Source: Pseudomonas sp. LFM046 (lineage in GTDB: Bacteria; Pseudomonadota; Gammaproteobacteria; Pseudomonadales; Pseudomonadaceae). Taken from it: DNA of 64,000 nt. The notes beneath the pieces are model-generated. The model ran no database searches, had not been told where the DNA came from, and saw nothing but the letters and a program-made list of their open reading frames with translations. Below, piece after piece: positions 9,090-18,693 of this stretch (the stretch's first letter is position 1; each line of letters begins with the position of its first letter). The stretch covers positions 4,455,839 to 4,519,838 of the forward strand of contig NZ_JYKO02000001.1 of NCBI RefSeq assembly GCF_000949385.2, read 5' to 3'. The translations under genes were made by a program, and so were the position numbers.

Positions 9090-9971
9090 ATGAGCCACGA
9101 GCATCACCGCCTGGAACAACGCAAGGTGCGCTTCGACTTCGCCGACACCCCGCTGCACTGGGTGCCCGGCGAGCCGGAGGCCTCGCACATCATGAACACC
9201 CTGCACCTGATCCTGCCGGCGGGGGAATTCTGGTTCTGCCGGGTCTACAACAAGGCGCTGCCGCTGATCACCGACGAGCGCCTGCGGGAGGACGTGCGCG
9301 GTTTCGTGCGCCAGGAGGCGCAACACGCCCGCGCCCACGACAGCGCCCTGGTGCCCTACCTGGAACGCCACGGCATCGATCCCACTCCTTTCACCCAGGG
9401 CATCTACTGGCTGTTCGAGAAGGTGCTGTGCGATTACCCCTTGGGCGAGAACGCCGTTTCCCGCTGGCTGCAGCCCTGGTGGCTGCGGCAACGGGTCGGG
9501 CTGATCGCTGCGGTGGAGCACTTCACCTGCGTGCTGGGCAACTGGATCATCACCACCCGCAGCCTGGACGACGCCGACCCGGTGATGCTCGACCTGCTGC
9601 GCTGGCACGGCGCCGAGGAAGTGGAGCACCGCTGCGTTGCCCATGACCTGCACGTGCACTTGAAAGGCAGCCTGCTGATGCGCTGGTTCTACATGCTGGT
9701 GGCCAGCGGGGCGCTGATCTTCCTGTTCAGCCGCTCCATGCGCACGCTGATGCGCCAGGACCCGGCCACTCGCTACCACTGGGGTTTCCTGCGCCTCTGG
9801 CGTGCCTTGGGCAAGCGCGATCTGCTGCCGCCCATGGGCAGTATCGGGGTGGCGGTCCTGCGGTATTTCCGGCCGAGTTTCCATCCGCGTACCGAGGGGG
9901 ATCTGCAGGTGGCGCTGGACTATCTGGCGCGCTCGCCTGCCGCGCGGAGGGCGGCGGGGGTTGGGGTTTAG
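9090..9971 (+). CDS. Predicted metal-dependent hydrolase (PF10118-like)
   Basis: This 293-residue protein resembles the COG3687/PF10118 'predicted metal-dependent hydrolase' family. It has a helical core with repeated acidic/His motifs suited to a di-metal centre: ILPAGEFWFCRVYN, VRQEAQHARAHDS, AAVEHFTCVLGNW and WHGAEEVEHRCVAHD. The spacing is reminiscent of ferritin-like or desaturase di-iron sites, so an oxidative role is possible. A hydrophobic stretch near residue 205 (WFYMLVASGALIFLF) suggests membrane association. It is the last gene of the operon and may act on the same, probably lipidic, substrate as the upstream fusion enzyme. Confidence 0.75.
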   Translation: MSHEHHRLEQRKVRFDFADTPLHWVPGEPEASHIMNTLHLILPAGEFWFCRVYNKALPLITDERLREDVRGFVRQEAQHARAHDSALVPYLERHGIDPTPFTQGIYWLFEKVLCDYPLGENAVSRWLQPWWLRQRVGLIAAVEHFTCVLGNWIITTRSLDDADPVMLDLLRWHGAEEVEHRCVAHDLHVHLKGSLLMRWFYMLVASGALIFLFSRSMRTLMRQDPATRYHWGFLRLWRALGKRDLLPPMGSIGVAVLRYFRPSFHPRTEGDLQVALDYLARSPAARRAAGVGV

Positions 9972-10195
9972 GTTGGAATGGATGCGAAGGGCGGGGGGAA
10001 GGGTTGCCCTTGGGAGTCCGAGCAGGGCACTACTACCCTCACCCCCGGCCCCCGCTCTGCGCCCCGGCCTGATCGCTTCGCGCTCAGTCGTTCATCGGCG
10101 CCGGAAGCGGTGCTTCCGAAAGCGTGCCTCTTCACCCCAGAGGGCGAGGGGTGACTCGCGCCGGCAGCTCTGTGCCATCCGGCTGGCACTGTCCC

Positions 10196-10224
10196 TTGTA
10201 GGGGCGAATTTATTCGCCAAGCAG
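10196..10224 (+). repeat. 29-base palindromic repeat, copy B
   Basis: This matches copy A at 2742-2770 (reverse complement) with one mismatch and has the core GGCGAAT/ATTCGCC. It lies in the roughly 390-base gap between the PF10118 gene and rmuC, which holds only repeats. Confidence 0.7.
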
Positions 10225-10237
10225 AACGCCGTTCTGC

Positions 10238-10314
10238 CGTAGGTTGGCGTCGAGGAACGAGACCCAACGATGAACACGATCGTTGGGTGTCGCTTCGCTC
10301 TACCACAACCTACG
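10238..10314. repeat. 77-base imperfect inverted repeat
   Basis: The arms begin CGTAGGTTGG and end CAACCTACG, with an inner ACCCAACGAT/ATCGTTGGGT pair, forming a long cruciform with a short central loop. A sister element with the same plan (CGTAGGATGG…CCATCCTAC) is at 38298-38398, and a half-like remnant is near 14126-14150. No ORF of its own is seen, so this is a small non-autonomous hairpin repeat. Confidence 0.7.
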
Positions 10315-10344
10315 CCGATGCCGTGCAGGCCACACAGGCCCGCC

Positions 10345-10357
10345 GGGGGGGGGGGGG
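10345..10357. repeat. Run of 13 G residues
   Basis: A 13-base homopolymer ends three bases before the rmuC stop codon and about 30 bases from the 77-base hairpin repeat. A run of 11 G sits beside the sister hairpin at 38286-38296. Long G runs are prone to slippage and to sequencing error. Confidence 0.8.
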
Positions 10358-10360
10358 AGT

Positions 10361-11842
10361 TCAACCCTCGAACTGCTCATCCAGCAGCGGCAATCCCGCT
10401 GCCCTTTCCAGCAGGTCATTGGGCAGGCTCTTGCTGGCGCGGGCGCCGAGGAGTTTGAGGTTTTCCACGCGGCCGATCAGGTTGCCGCGACCGTCCACCA
10501 GTTTGTTGCGGGCGTTGGCGTAGGCTTTGTCCAATTGCTGCAGGCGGCTGCCCATCTCGTCCAGGTCCTGGACGAAGGCGACGAACTTGTCGTACAGCGC
10601 CCCGGCGCGTTCGGCGACCTCGCGGGCGTTCTGGCTCTGTCGCTCCTGGCGCCAGAGGCTGTCGATCACCCGCAGGGTGGCCAGCAGCGTGGTGGGGCTG
10701 ACGATCACGATGTGCTGCTCGAAGGCTTCCTGGAACAGGCCCGGATCGGCCTGCAGGGCGGCGGCGAAGGCGGCTTCGATGGGGACGAACAGCAACACGA
10801 AGTCCAGGCTGTGCAGGCCTTCCAGGCGCTGGTAGTCCTTCACGGACAGGCCCTTCAGGTGGCTGCGCAGGGACAGCACGTGCTGCTTCAGGGCCTGGCT
10901 GCGGGCCGCCTCGTCATCGGCCGCGATCAGCGCCTGGTAGGCGGTGAGGCTCACCTTGGCGTCGACCACCACCTGCTTGTCCCCCGGCAACTGGATCAGC
11001 ACGTCGGGCTGGAAGCGTTCGCCTTCGGCGCTCTTCAGGCTGACCTGGGTCTGGTATTCGCGGCCCTTCTCCAGACCGGCATGTTCCAGCACCCGCTCCA
11101 GCACCAGCTCGCCCCAGTTGCCCTGGGTCTTCTGGCCTTTCAGGGCGCGGGTGAGGTTGGTGGCTTCATCCCCCAGGCGCTGGTTGAGCTGTTGCAGCCG
11201 CTCCAGTTCCTTGCCCAGGGAGAAACGTTCGCGGGCTTCCTGTTGATAGCTCTCTTCCACCCGTTTCTCGAAGGCCTGGATGCGTTCCTTCAGGGGGTCG
11301 AGCAACTGGCCCAGGCGCTGCTGGCTGGTCTCGGCGAAACGCTGCTCGCGCTCGTCGAAGATCTTCCCGGCCAGTTCGGCGAATTGCGCGCGCAGGTCGT
11401 CGCGGGCCGCCTGCAGGTCGCCGAGGCGCTGTTCATGGGCTTCGCGCTGCTCCCGCAACTCGGCCTCCAGGCCGGCGCGGTCGGCGTCCAGGCGGCGCAG
11501 TTCGCCGTCCTTGCGCTCACGCTCCTGGTTCCAGGCCAGCAGGGCTTCGCGGGCGCTCTGGCGTTCGACGCCAAGCAACTCCGCCTCGCGGCGCAGGGCG
11601 GCCAGTTCGGCCTGCTGGGCCGCGTTGAGCTGGCTGAGCTCGCGGTTTTCCTCGCGGCTGTCGTCCAGCTGCACGGTCAGGCCGTCCTGGGCCAGTTGGG
11701 CGTTGGCCAGGCGTTCTTCGAGGAGGGTGTGTTCGGTCTGGAGGGCGGCGAGTCGGCGCTGTTGCTGCCAGATCAGGCCGCATAGCGGCACGGCGGCGGC
11801 GAGCAGGCCAATCAGCAGGTTGGGGAGATCAAGGGTGGGCAT
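10361..11842 (-). CDS. rmuC: DNA recombination protein RmuC
   Basis: This 493-residue protein limits inversion and recombination between short repeats in E. coli. It opens with one membrane segment (LLIGLLAAAVPLCGLIW), followed by a long charged coiled coil (roughly residues 25-200). The nuclease-like RmuC domain follows, with GNWGELVLERVLEHAGL, FQPDVLIQLPGDKQVVVDAKVSL and the VIVSPTTLLATLRVI block. The start at MPTLDLPNLL has GGAG about 10 bases upstream. A longer in-frame reading into the neighbouring gene is rejected. The gene ends next to a 13-G run. Confidence 0.92.
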   Translation of the reverse strand: MPTLDLPNLLIGLLAAAVPLCGLIWQQQRRLAALQTEHTLLEERLANAQLAQDGLTVQLDDSREENRELSQLNAAQQAELAALRREAELLGVERQSAREALLAWNQERERKDGELRRLDADRAGLEAELREQREAHEQRLGDLQAARDDLRAQFAELAGKIFDEREQRFAETSQQRLGQLLDPLKERIQAFEKRVEESYQQEARERFSLGKELERLQQLNQRLGDEATNLTRALKGQKTQGNWGELVLERVLEHAGLEKGREYQTQVSLKSAEGERFQPDVLIQLPGDKQVVVDAKVSLTAYQALIAADDEAARSQALKQHVLSLRSHLKGLSVKDYQRLEGLHSLDFVLLFVPIEAAFAAALQADPGLFQEAFEQHIVIVSPTTLLATLRVIDSLWRQERQSQNAREVAERAGALYDKFVAFVQDLDEMGSRLQQLDKAYANARNKLVDGRGNLIGRVENLKLLGARASKSLPNDLLERAAGLPLLDEQFEG

Positions 11843-11894
11843 GAGCGGCTCCGCGCTGAGATGGCGGGAGTATAACCAGCCGCGCCTGGTGCGA

Positions 11895-12215
11895 TCAGGG
11901 TTGCAGCGGGAGGCGGTCGAGCAGGCGATCCAGCTCCAGCTGCGCGCGGCGGTCACCGGCGCGGGCGGCCTGGCGCAGCATGTCCAGGCCGATGCGGCGG
12001 TCGCGGTTGTTGCCGCAATCCCGGCAGAGCATCTGGCCCAGGCGGCTCTGGGCTTCCACCACGCCGTCCCGCGCCGGCTGCTTGAGCAGGTTGCCGGCAA
12101 TCCGCTTCACGCTCGGAGCCTGGCCCAGGCGCGGGCTATCCAGCAGCCAGACGGCGACTCGGGTGGGCAGGGTCTGCGGGGCGGAGGACGATGCGGCGGG
12201 GACGCGGAACTTCAT
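11895..12215 (-). CDS. Small Sel1-like repeat protein
   Basis: This hypothetical protein of about 106 residues has a C-terminal half resembling Sel1/TPR-like helical repeats: EAQSRLGQMLCRDCGNNRDRRIGLDMLRQAARAGDRRAQLEL. The two Cys (CRDC) in the repeat loop are unusual. The start is uncertain: MKFRVPAASS at 12215 has a hydrophobic-poor leader and no strong ribosome site, and a longer frame extends to 12323. It lies 52 bases upstream of rmuC on the same strand and may be co-transcribed. Function is unknown. Confidence 0.6.
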   Translation of the reverse strand: MKFRVPAASSSAPQTLPTRVAVWLLDSPRLGQAPSVKRIAGNLLKQPARDGVVEAQSRLGQMLCRDCGNNRDRRIGLDMLRQAARAGDRRAQLELDRLLDRLPLQP

Positions 12216-12789
12216 GAAACAGGGGCAGGTGGCCGGAAAGGCGCGCAACTCTACTCCTTTTTCCCGGCAGGTAAAGTCTTGCAATTGTCGCAGGTCGCGA
12301 TCTAGAGCAAGTGCTCGGGACAATCCACAGAAGCTGTGGATAACTCTGTGTAGAACGTGCTCGAAAAGTCACCAAGTGCTTGTGGATCGTGGCCTCCGCT
12401 CAAACTGACGATTTTTTCACCAATCAAAAAATTCCTTATTTTTCATGTAGTTACGAATTCACCATCAAGAATCAAGCGCTTACAGGGCTTTCCAGCGGAC
12501 TTTTGTGTGGCCGCCTCGCTACTGTGCACAACTTGAATCTGTCAATACCCTCCTTGCTCCGTTACAGGGCATTTCCCCTGGGAAAGCGGCTGGAATCGGT
12601 GTTGTACGGGCGTTCAAGGCGACGATCGGCGGAACAAAAAAGCATTTTTGAGGTCTCTGCGAAGCTGGTACGAAGGTCCTTGTGCGCCAACTCTGTGCAC
12701 AAGTTCGTCGCCATCTTGTACATCGCCATCTCCCTTCCCGGCAGGAAGGCCCCTAGAATGGCTCGCCTAGCCCATCCGACCCCGCCTCC
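12216..12789. other. Gene-poor AT-richer stretch with DnaA-box-like sites
   Basis: This 574-base divergent gap contains one perfect DnaA box (TGTGGATAA, 12335-12343) and two 7/9 sites at 12321-12329 and 12381-12389. Two TGTGCACAA sites (12523-12531 and 12694-12702, also 7/9) follow, with a T/A-rich block at 12411-12455. ORFs through it lack coding character. It could be a DnaA-responsive control region rather than an origin; the usual dnaA-dnaN neighbours are absent. Confidence 0.45.
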
Positions 12790-13272
12790 ATGGACAAAGC
12801 CAGAATCCACCGCCTCATCCTCGAACGGCTCGCCGCCGACCTGCAGCTGCTGCAGCGCGCCGCGCAATCCGCCTACGAGGCGGCGACCCACGAGGAAAAC
12901 ATCGCCGAGAACAAGTACGACACCCTCGGCCTGGAGGCCTCCTACCTTGCCACCGGCCAGGCCCGCCGCGCCGCCGAGATCAAGCAGGCGCTGGGCCTGT
13001 TCGAGAACCTCAGCCTGCGCCCCTTCGACCCCGCCCGGGGCATCCAGCTCAGCGCCCTGGTGGTGCTGGCCGCCGAAGATGGCAGCGAGCAGCGGTTGTT
13101 CCTCGGGCCTGAAGCCGCCGGCCTGAAAGTGGTGGACCAGGGCGAGGAAATCACCGTGATCAGCCCCCGCTCTCCCCTGGGCCAGGCCCTGCTGGGCAAG
13201 GCCCAGGGCGCCGAGGTGACCCTGGTGATCGGCAATGGCCGTCAGACCTTCGAGGTGCTGGAGGTACACTGA
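12790..13272 (+). CDS. GreA/GreB family elongation factor-like protein
   Basis: This 160-residue protein has an N-terminal helical coiled-coil (MDKARIHRLILERLAADLQLLQRAAQSAYEA) and the acidic tip region EENIAENKYDTLGLEASYL. A C-terminal GreA/B beta domain follows (FLGPEAAGLKV…ITVISPRSPLGQALLGKAQGAEVTLVIG), with the typical SP.G.AL.GK motif. Gre factors enter the RNA polymerase secondary channel and stimulate transcript cleavage. The N-terminal half differs from canonical GreA, so it may be a paralogue with a distinct polymerase function. Confidence 0.8.
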   Translation: MDKARIHRLILERLAADLQLLQRAAQSAYEAATHEENIAENKYDTLGLEASYLATGQARRAAEIKQALGLFENLSLRPFDPARGIQLSALVVLAAEDGSEQRLFLGPEAAGLKVVDQGEEITVISPRSPLGQALLGKAQGAEVTLVIGNGRQTFEVLEVH

Positions 13273-13301
13273 AACTGATGCCCCATCGCTCTGGAGGCCC
13301 C

Positions 13302-13730
13302 ATGACTCGCCAACGCCGCGTCCTGCGCATCAGTTTCAGTCCCCTGGCCCTGACCCTCAGCGTTGCCCTGGGCGTCTGGCTCGGGTTCATCGCCATCGGC
13401 ATTACCGGCTACGTCGGCTACCGGCTCTACACGGCCAGCACCGGCGCACCGGTGGCCGAGATCTCCATCCCACCACAGGCTTCGCCACAACCGGCCCCAA
13501 CGCCCTCCCCGGCTCCGGCTCCGGCGCCTGCCCAGCCCGGTTATGACGAGGAGCGCCTCCGGCAGTACGAAGAGCGCTACGACGCCGCCCAGCGAGCGGA
13601 GAACGACCGCGTGGAACGGCAGGAGCAGCAGCGCCGCCTGAACGACGCCAAGTGCCAGTTCTGGACGGAGCAGTACCGCAACGCCCCGACCGAGAAGGCC
13701 AAGCGCAACATGGACCAGGAGTGCGGGTAA
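13302..13730 (+). CDS. Hypothetical single-pass membrane protein
   Basis: This unrecognised protein has 142 residues. One transmembrane segment (LALTLSVALGVWLGFIAIGITGYVGYRLY) precedes a Pro/Ala-rich linker (PPQASPQPAPTPSPAPAPAPAQPG) and a charged helical tail (YDEERLRQYEERYDAAQRAENDRVERQEQQRRL). It ends with a two-Cys segment (CQFWTEQYRN…MDQECG). I chose the ATG at 13302 because GGAGG stands just before it; 13278 is an alternative. It starts 29 bases after the Gre-like gene and is probably co-transcribed. The tail likely sits in the periplasm. Confidence 0.7.
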   Translation: MTRQRRVLRISFSPLALTLSVALGVWLGFIAIGITGYVGYRLYTASTGAPVAEISIPPQASPQPAPTPSPAPAPAPAQPGYDEERLRQYEERYDAAQRAENDRVERQEQQRRLNDAKCQFWTEQYRNAPTEKAKRNMDQECG

Positions 13731-13854
13731 CGGACGTCCCGTCTGATTTCATTGCGCCAGCCGACCAAAGGCAGCCGGCTTCGACCGACCGTCACATGGC
13801 TACGGCTAGACTCAGGTCGTGCGCCCTTCACTTTGGCGCCTGAGGCGGTTCGCA

Positions 13855-14034
13855 ATGGGTCCCGAAATCTTCATAGCCTTGATGATCATGGGCTGGCTGC
13901 TCGCAGCGGTTGCGTTGCTCTGGGCCATGCTCAGGATCTCCCACCACCATCACCACCATCGGCCTTCGCCCCCTCACTCCTCCCGCTCGTTCCGGCGGCA
14001 CAAGGTGAAGGACTCCCCGGCCACACCGCACTGA
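13855..14034 (+). CDS. Small membrane protein with a natural six-histidine run
   Basis: The predicted protein is 59 residues: an N-terminal membrane helix (IFIALMIMGWLLAAVALLWAML), then ISHHHHHHRP and a basic Ser/Pro-rich tail. An AGGCGG lies about 8 bases before the ATG at 13855; an upstream GTG at 13819 is an alternative. Reality is supported by the coherent helix plus basic tail and the ribosome site, but not by recognised homology. The His run could bind metal. Confidence 0.5.
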   Translation: MGPEIFIALMIMGWLLAAVALLWAMLRISHHHHHHRPSPPHSSRSFRRHKVKDSPATPH

Positions 14035-14125
14035 CGGCACGTCCGCAAGCACGTGGTAGCACCTTGCGGGCAACGTGCGGCCATTTGTCTTGATATTTCA
14101 GTCAATCCAATGAATTTTGGGATGG

Positions 14126-14150
14126 CTGATGGCGGGCTGAAGCCACCCTA
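14126..14150. repeat. Partial hairpin repeat remnant
   Basis: The sequence gatggcgggctgaagccacc followed by ctac resembles one arm of the hairpin elements at 10238 and 38298. The 160-base gap between the small membrane protein and dnaE2 holds nothing else I can name. Confidence 0.3.
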
Positions 14151-14196
14151 CGAAACTGATGGGTATCGCTGCAAATGGGCGGCCATCGTCGTCGAT

Positions 14197-17100
14197 CTAG
14201 CGGAAATCCCGGCTGCGTATATCGAGCTCGGCGAGCAGTGGCGTCAGGTCCTGCATGCGCCGGGCGATGAGGTGGCGCACGCCGTCCACCGCTTCCAGGC
14301 GGCCGTCCACCTGCATCATCCGTGAGCCCACCAGCACACGGCGCTGGCGTTCGGCCAGGTCGTGCCAGACCACCACATTGACCATGCCGTACTCGTCTTC
14401 CAGGGTGACGAAGATCACCCCGCTGGCGGTCTGCGGGCGCTGGCGGCCCACCACCAGGCCCGCGACGCTGACCTGCCGACCATGCTCCACATCCAGCAGC
14501 TCCCGCGAGCTGCGACAGCGCCGCTTGCGCAACTCGCCGCGCAACAGGGCAATGGGGTGCGGACCCAGCGTGGTGCCGACGGTGGCGTAGTCGGCGTGCA
14601 GGTCCTCACCCACGGTGGGCAGCGGCAGGGCCACCTGCACTTCTTCCTGTTCAGGCAGGCCGGCGAAGAGCGGCGCCTGTACGTCCACCCCCGCCACCGC
14701 CCAGCGCGCCCGATGGCGATGCCCGGCCAGGCCGCGCAGGGCACTGGAATCGGCCAGCAGTTCGCGGGCGCGGGCATCCAGGTGGGCACGCTGGCAAAGG
14801 TCGCCGACACCGCTGAAGGCCCCGAACCGTCGGGCGGTCTCGATGCGCTTCGCGTCTTCCTCGCGGAATCCGCGCACCATCCGCAGCCCCAGGCGGATGG
14901 CCAGTTCGCCCGTCTCCCCCACCGGCTCCAGGGAGCAGTCCCAATCGGAATACCGCACATCCACAGGACGCACGTCGAGGCCATGCCGGCGGGCGTCCTG
15001 CAGCACCTGGTCGGGGCTGTAGAAACCCATGGGCCAGCTGTTGATCAGGGCGCAGGCATAGGCGGCCGGCTCATGGCATTTCAGCCAGCAACTGGCGTAG
15101 GTGAGCAGGGCGAAGCTGGCGGCATGGGACTCGGGGAAGCCATAGCTGCCGAAGCCTTTGATCTGCTCGAAGATCCGCTCGATGAAGTCCAGCTCATAGC
15201 CCTTGGCGAGCATCCGCGAAGTCAGGCGTTGACGGTGGTGCTCCAGGCCGCCGTGACGTTTCCAGGCGGCCATGTTGCGACGCAGTTCGTCGGCCTCGCC
15301 CGGGGTGTAATCGGCGGCAACGATGGCCAGTTGCATCACCTGTTCCTGGAACAGCGGCACGCCCAGGGTGCGCTCGAACACCTTCTTCAACGCTTCGGAG
15401 GGGTAGGTCACCTCCTCCAGCCTCTTTCGCCGGCGCAGGTAGGGATGGACCATGTCGCCCTGGATGGGGCCGGGCCGGACGATGGCCACCTGGATCACCA
15501 GGTCGTAGAACGTTTCAGGCCGCAGGCGCGGCAGCATGGCCATCTGTGCCCGGGACTCGATCTGGAACACGCCGATGGTGTCGGCGCGCCCGATCATTTC
15601 GTAGGTGGCCGGGTCATCCTGGGGCAGGCTGGCCAAGGTCCAGCGGGTGCCGCGATAGTGCTCGATCAGGCCGAAACAGCGACGCAATGCGCTGAGCATG
15701 CCGAGGGCCAGCACATCCACCTTGAGCAGCCCCACCAGGTCGAGGTCGTCCTTGTCCCACTGGATGACCGTGCGATCGGCCATGGTGGCGTTTTCCACCG
15801 GCACCAGGCTGTCCAGCGGCGCTTCGGAAATGACGAAGCCGCCGGGGTGCTGGGACAGATGGCGGGGAAAGCCGATCAATTCGCCGGTCAGCGCCAGCAC
15901 CCGGCGCAACACCGGGCTGTCGGGGTCGAAGCCGGCTTCGCGCAGGCGGTCCGCTGGCGGGACATGGTCGCTCCAGCTGCCGCAGCAATCGGCCAGGGCG
16001 TTGACCTGGTCCGGCGGCAAGCCGAGGGCCTTGGCCACATCACGCACCGCGCCGGCGCCGTGGTAGGTGTTGACCACCGCGGTAAGCGCCGCCCTGCCCC
16101 GCCCATAGCGACGGAACACGTATTGGATGACCTCCTCGCGACGCTCGTGCTCGAAGTCGACGTCGATGTCCGGCGGCTCGTTGCGCTCGCGGGAAAGGAA
16201 GCGCTCGAAGAGCATCTGTATATGCGAGGGGTCGATGGCGGTGATCCCCAGGACGTAACAGACCAGGGAGTTGGCCGCCGAGCCGCGGCCCTGGCAGAGG
16301 ATGTCCTGGCTGCGGGCGAAGTTGACGATGTCGTGCACCGTGAGGAAGTAGCTTTCGTAGCCCAGTTCGGCGATCAGCCGCAGTTCCTTCTCCAGCATGT
16401 CCCGGGTTTGCGGATCGACGCCCCGGGGCCAGCGCCGGGCCATCCCTTCCTCGGCCAACTGGCGCAACCAGCTGCTGGGGCTGTGGCCGTCCGGCACCAG
16501 TTCGTGGGGGTACTGGTAGCGCAGTTGGTCCAGGTCGAAACGGCAGCGGCGGGCGATGCGCACCGACTCGGCCAGCAGTTCCGCCGGGTAGAGGCCGGCG
16601 AGCACGTCGCGCTGGCGCAGGTGGCGCTCGCCACTGGGGAACAGGCGGTAGCCGGCCTCGGCCACCGTGCAGTGGTGGCGCACGGCGGTCATGCAGTCCT
16701 GCAGGGCGCGACGGCCACGGGCGTGCATATGCACATCGCCCGCCGCCACGGCCGGGATGCCGAGGCGTTCGGCCAGGGCCAGCAGGCGCCTCAGGCGTCC
16801 GGCGTCATCCGGCCCCTGATGCAGCTCCACCGCCAGCCACAGGCGTTCGGGGAAGCACTGGCGCAGCCAGGAACCGTCGCAGCCGTCGTCATCCAGGTCG
16901 GGCACCCAGAGGGCCAGCAGGCCATCCACAGGGCCGGCCAGGTCCTCGCGCAGCAGGCGGTATTCGCCCTTCTTCGCGCGCCGCCGGGCCTGGGTGATGA
17001 GACCGCAGAGGCGCTGGTAGCCGGCCAGGTTTTCCACCAGCAGCACCAGCTTGGGCCCGCCGTCGACACGCACCTCGCTGCCGATCACCAGGGGCAGCCC

Positions 17101-17274
17101 GCAGTCTTTCGAGGCCTGCCAGGCGCGGACGATGCCGGCCAGGGTGCATTCGTCGGTGATCGCCAGGGCTTCGTAACCGTGGCTCGCGGCGCGTTGGAAC
17201 AACTCGGTGGCGCTGGAGGCCCCGCGCTGGAAGCTGAAGTTGGACAGGCAATGCAGCTCGGCATAGGCGCTCAT
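14197..17274 (-). CDS. dnaE2: Error-prone DNA polymerase DnaE2 (ImuC)
   Basis: This 1025-residue alternative alpha subunit of DNA polymerase III works with ImuA and ImuB in SOS-induced translesion synthesis and mutagenesis. The PHP domain is at the N-terminus ([34 protein letters not shown]). The polymerase core has [19 protein letters not shown] with the catalytic Asp pair. The C-terminal OB region includes [27 protein letters not shown]. Length matches DnaE2 rather than the longer DnaE1. Its ATG overlaps the imuB stop (ATGA), giving translational coupling in the imuA-imuB-dnaE2 operon. Confidence 0.95.
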   Translation of the reverse strand: MSAYAELHCLSNFSFQRGASSATELFQRAASHGYEALAITDECTLAGIVRAWQASKDCGLPLVIGSEVRVDGGPKLVLLVENLAGYQRLCGLITQARRRAKKGEYRLLREDLAGPVDGLLALWVPDLDDDGCDGSWLRQCFPERLWLAVELHQGPDDAGRLRRLLALAERLGIPAVAAGDVHMHARGRRALQDCMTAVRHHCTVAEAGYRLFPSGERHLRQRDVLAGLYPAELLAESVRIARRCRFDLDQLRYQYPHELVPDGHSPSSWLRQLAEEGMARRWPRGVDPQTRDMLEKELRLIAELGYESYFLTVHDIVNFARSQDILCQGRGSAANSLVCYVLGITAIDPSHIQMLFERFLSRERNEPPDIDVDFEHERREEVIQYVFRRYGRGRAALTAVVNTYHGAGAVRDVAKALGLPPDQVNALADCCGSWSDHVPPADRLREAGFDPDSPVLRRVLALTGELIGFPRHLSQHPGGFVISEAPLDSLVPVENATMADRTVIQWDKDDLDLVGLLKVDVLALGMLSALRRCFGLIEHYRGTRWTLASLPQDDPATYEMIGRADTIGVFQIESRAQMAMLPRLRPETFYDLVIQVAIVRPGPIQGDMVHPYLRRRKRLEEVTYPSEALKKVFERTLGVPLFQEQVMQLAIVAADYTPGEADELRRNMAAWKRHGGLEHHRQRLTSRMLAKGYELDFIERIFEQIKGFGSYGFPESHAASFALLTYASCWLKCHEPAAYACALINSWPMGFYSPDQVLQDARRHGLDVRPVDVRYSDWDCSLEPVGETGELAIRLGLRMVRGFREEDAKRIETARRFGAFSGVGDLCQRAHLDARARELLADSSALRGLAGHRHRARWAVAGVDVQAPLFAGLPEQEEVQVALPLPTVGEDLHADYATVGTTLGPHPIALLRGELRKRRCRSSRELLDVEHGRQVSVAGLVVGRQRPQTASGVIFVTLEDEYGMVNVVVWHDLAERQRRVLVGSRMMQVDGRLEAVDGVRHLIARRMQDLTPLLAELDIRSRDFR

Positions 17275-18686
17275 GCGAACCAGCCCTGCAACAGCAGCGG
17301 CCCCTCCCCCTTCAGCGCGCGGAAGGCCCAGCCACGCTGGCCGCTGCGGGTTTCCACGAGGTAATAGTCGCGGCGCACGTCGCCGCCGTCCCACCAGCCG
17401 GATTCGATGCGCTCGGGCCCGGCCAGGATCTGCACGGAGCCTTCCCGCAGGGGCACCGGCTCACGCAGCAGCCAACCGGGACGCGGAGCGCCAGGCGGCA
17501 GGGGCGCCCGGGGAAGATCGCCCCCCAGTTGCCAGGCACATTCGGGGCGGTGATCGGCGCGGGCGACAAGGTTGTGCACCGCGTCGTCCCCCAGGCGTGC
17601 CCGCAGGCGTTCGCGCAACTGTTCCCAGGGCAGGGATTGCTGCGGGCGCTCGTCGAACAGTTCGCGGCGCTCCGGCACGAAAGCCGGCAAGTCCCGCGCC
17701 TGCAGACGGAAGGCGCGCACCGGCGCCGGCACCTGCAATTGCTCCAGCCGGCCACGGGCCAGCTCGAAGAGCATGGCCGCCTCGCGCTCGGCGCTGAGCA
17801 GGCCCACCGGCACCAGGGTGTCGGCAAGCTCACGGTGCTCCAGGTGCAGGGTGAAGCGCTGCACGCCGCTGTCGCGACCGGCGAGGAAGGCGGCCAGGTC
17901 GGCGGTGAGGCGGCGCAGGGGAAAGAGCAGCGCCTGGTGGGATTCCACCTCGAAATTCAGCTCGAGGCGCACATCGAACTCATCCGGCGGCCGGTAACAC
18001 TCCAGGGCCAGGGGTCGCTCACCCAGCAGGCAGTCGAGGTGTTGCAGTACCTCGGCCGGAAAGCGCCGGGCCACGGTTTCCCGTGGCAGCGCCAGCACCT
18101 GCTCCAGGTTGCGCAGGCCCATGCGGGCGAAGGCGGTGGCGGCCTCGCGGGCCAGGCCGGCGCGATCCACCGGCATCCGCCCCAGGGCGTCACGCAGTTC
18201 CTCCCGGCTCGCCACCGCCAGGCCGTCGTAGGCATTGGCCAGCACCCGCGCCGCCGCCGGGTTGGGTGCGGCGACGATGCGGTGGCGGAAGCCCAGGGCC
18301 GCCAGTTCCCGGCGCAGACGCGCCTCGAAGCGCGGCCAGGGGCCGAACAGGCTGAAGCTGGATTCCACTTCCATGAGCAGGGTTCGCGGGTAGCGCAGGC
18401 TGACCTGGGAGCTGAAGCGATAGGCCCAGGCGGCGAGCAATTGCTGCCAGTGCTCGACCTGCGCCGGGTCGTACTCCACCAGAGCAAAGTCGCGGCTCAG
18501 GGCGTGGGCGGCGGTCAGCGACTGGCCGGGACGCAGCCCCAGGGCCCTGGCCGCCGGATTGAGGGCGCGCAGCACACGGCGCTGGGGCGTGCCGGTCACC
18601 AGTGCCAGGGGCGCGTCGGGATCGGGGTGACCCCGCAGCACGCCATCCAGCGCCAGTTGCGGCAGCAATATGCAGGCCCAACGCAT
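17271..18686 (-). CDS. imuB: ImuB, Y-family polymerase-like mutagenesis protein
   Basis: This 471-residue inactive Y-family polymerase relative acts as the hub of the ImuABC mutasome and normally binds the beta clamp, ImuA and DnaE2. It starts [19 protein letters not shown], where active polymerases carry catalytic acids that are absent here. The middle region resembles the Y-family thumb and little finger ([37 protein letters not shown]). The C-terminus is the ImuB-specific [22 protein letters not shown]. An upstream in-frame ATG (18710) would overlap imuA; the 18686 start leaves a 7-base gap. Confidence 0.93.
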   Translation of the reverse strand: MRWACILLPQLALDGVLRGHPDPDAPLALVTGTPQRRVLRALNPAARALGLRPGQSLTAAHALSRDFALVEYDPAQVEHWQQLLAAWAYRFSSQVSLRYPRTLLMEVESSFSLFGPWPRFEARLRRELAALGFRHRIVAAPNPAAARVLANAYDGLAVASREELRDALGRMPVDRAGLAREAATAFARMGLRNLEQVLALPRETVARRFPAEVLQHLDCLLGERPLALECYRPPDEFDVRLELNFEVESHQALLFPLRRLTADLAAFLAGRDSGVQRFTLHLEHRELADTLVPVGLLSAEREAAMLFELARGRLEQLQVPAPVRAFRLQARDLPAFVPERRELFDERPQQSLPWEQLRERLRARLGDDAVHNLVARADHRPECAWQLGGDLPRAPLPPGAPRPGWLLREPVPLREGSVQILAGPERIESGWWDGGDVRRDYYLVETRSGQRGWAFRALKGEGPLLLQGWFA

Positions 18687-18693
18687 GGCGGCT

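Noticed and set aside
12380..13126. 248-codon plus-strand frame over the gene-poor stretch
   Set aside because: It runs into the Gre-like gene in another frame, has no ribosome site and no coherent domains.
14362..17364. 1000-codon plus-strand open frame
   Set aside because: It is antisense to dnaE2, whose domains are unmistakable; the high-GC codon pattern keeps the opposite frame open and the product has no family motifs.
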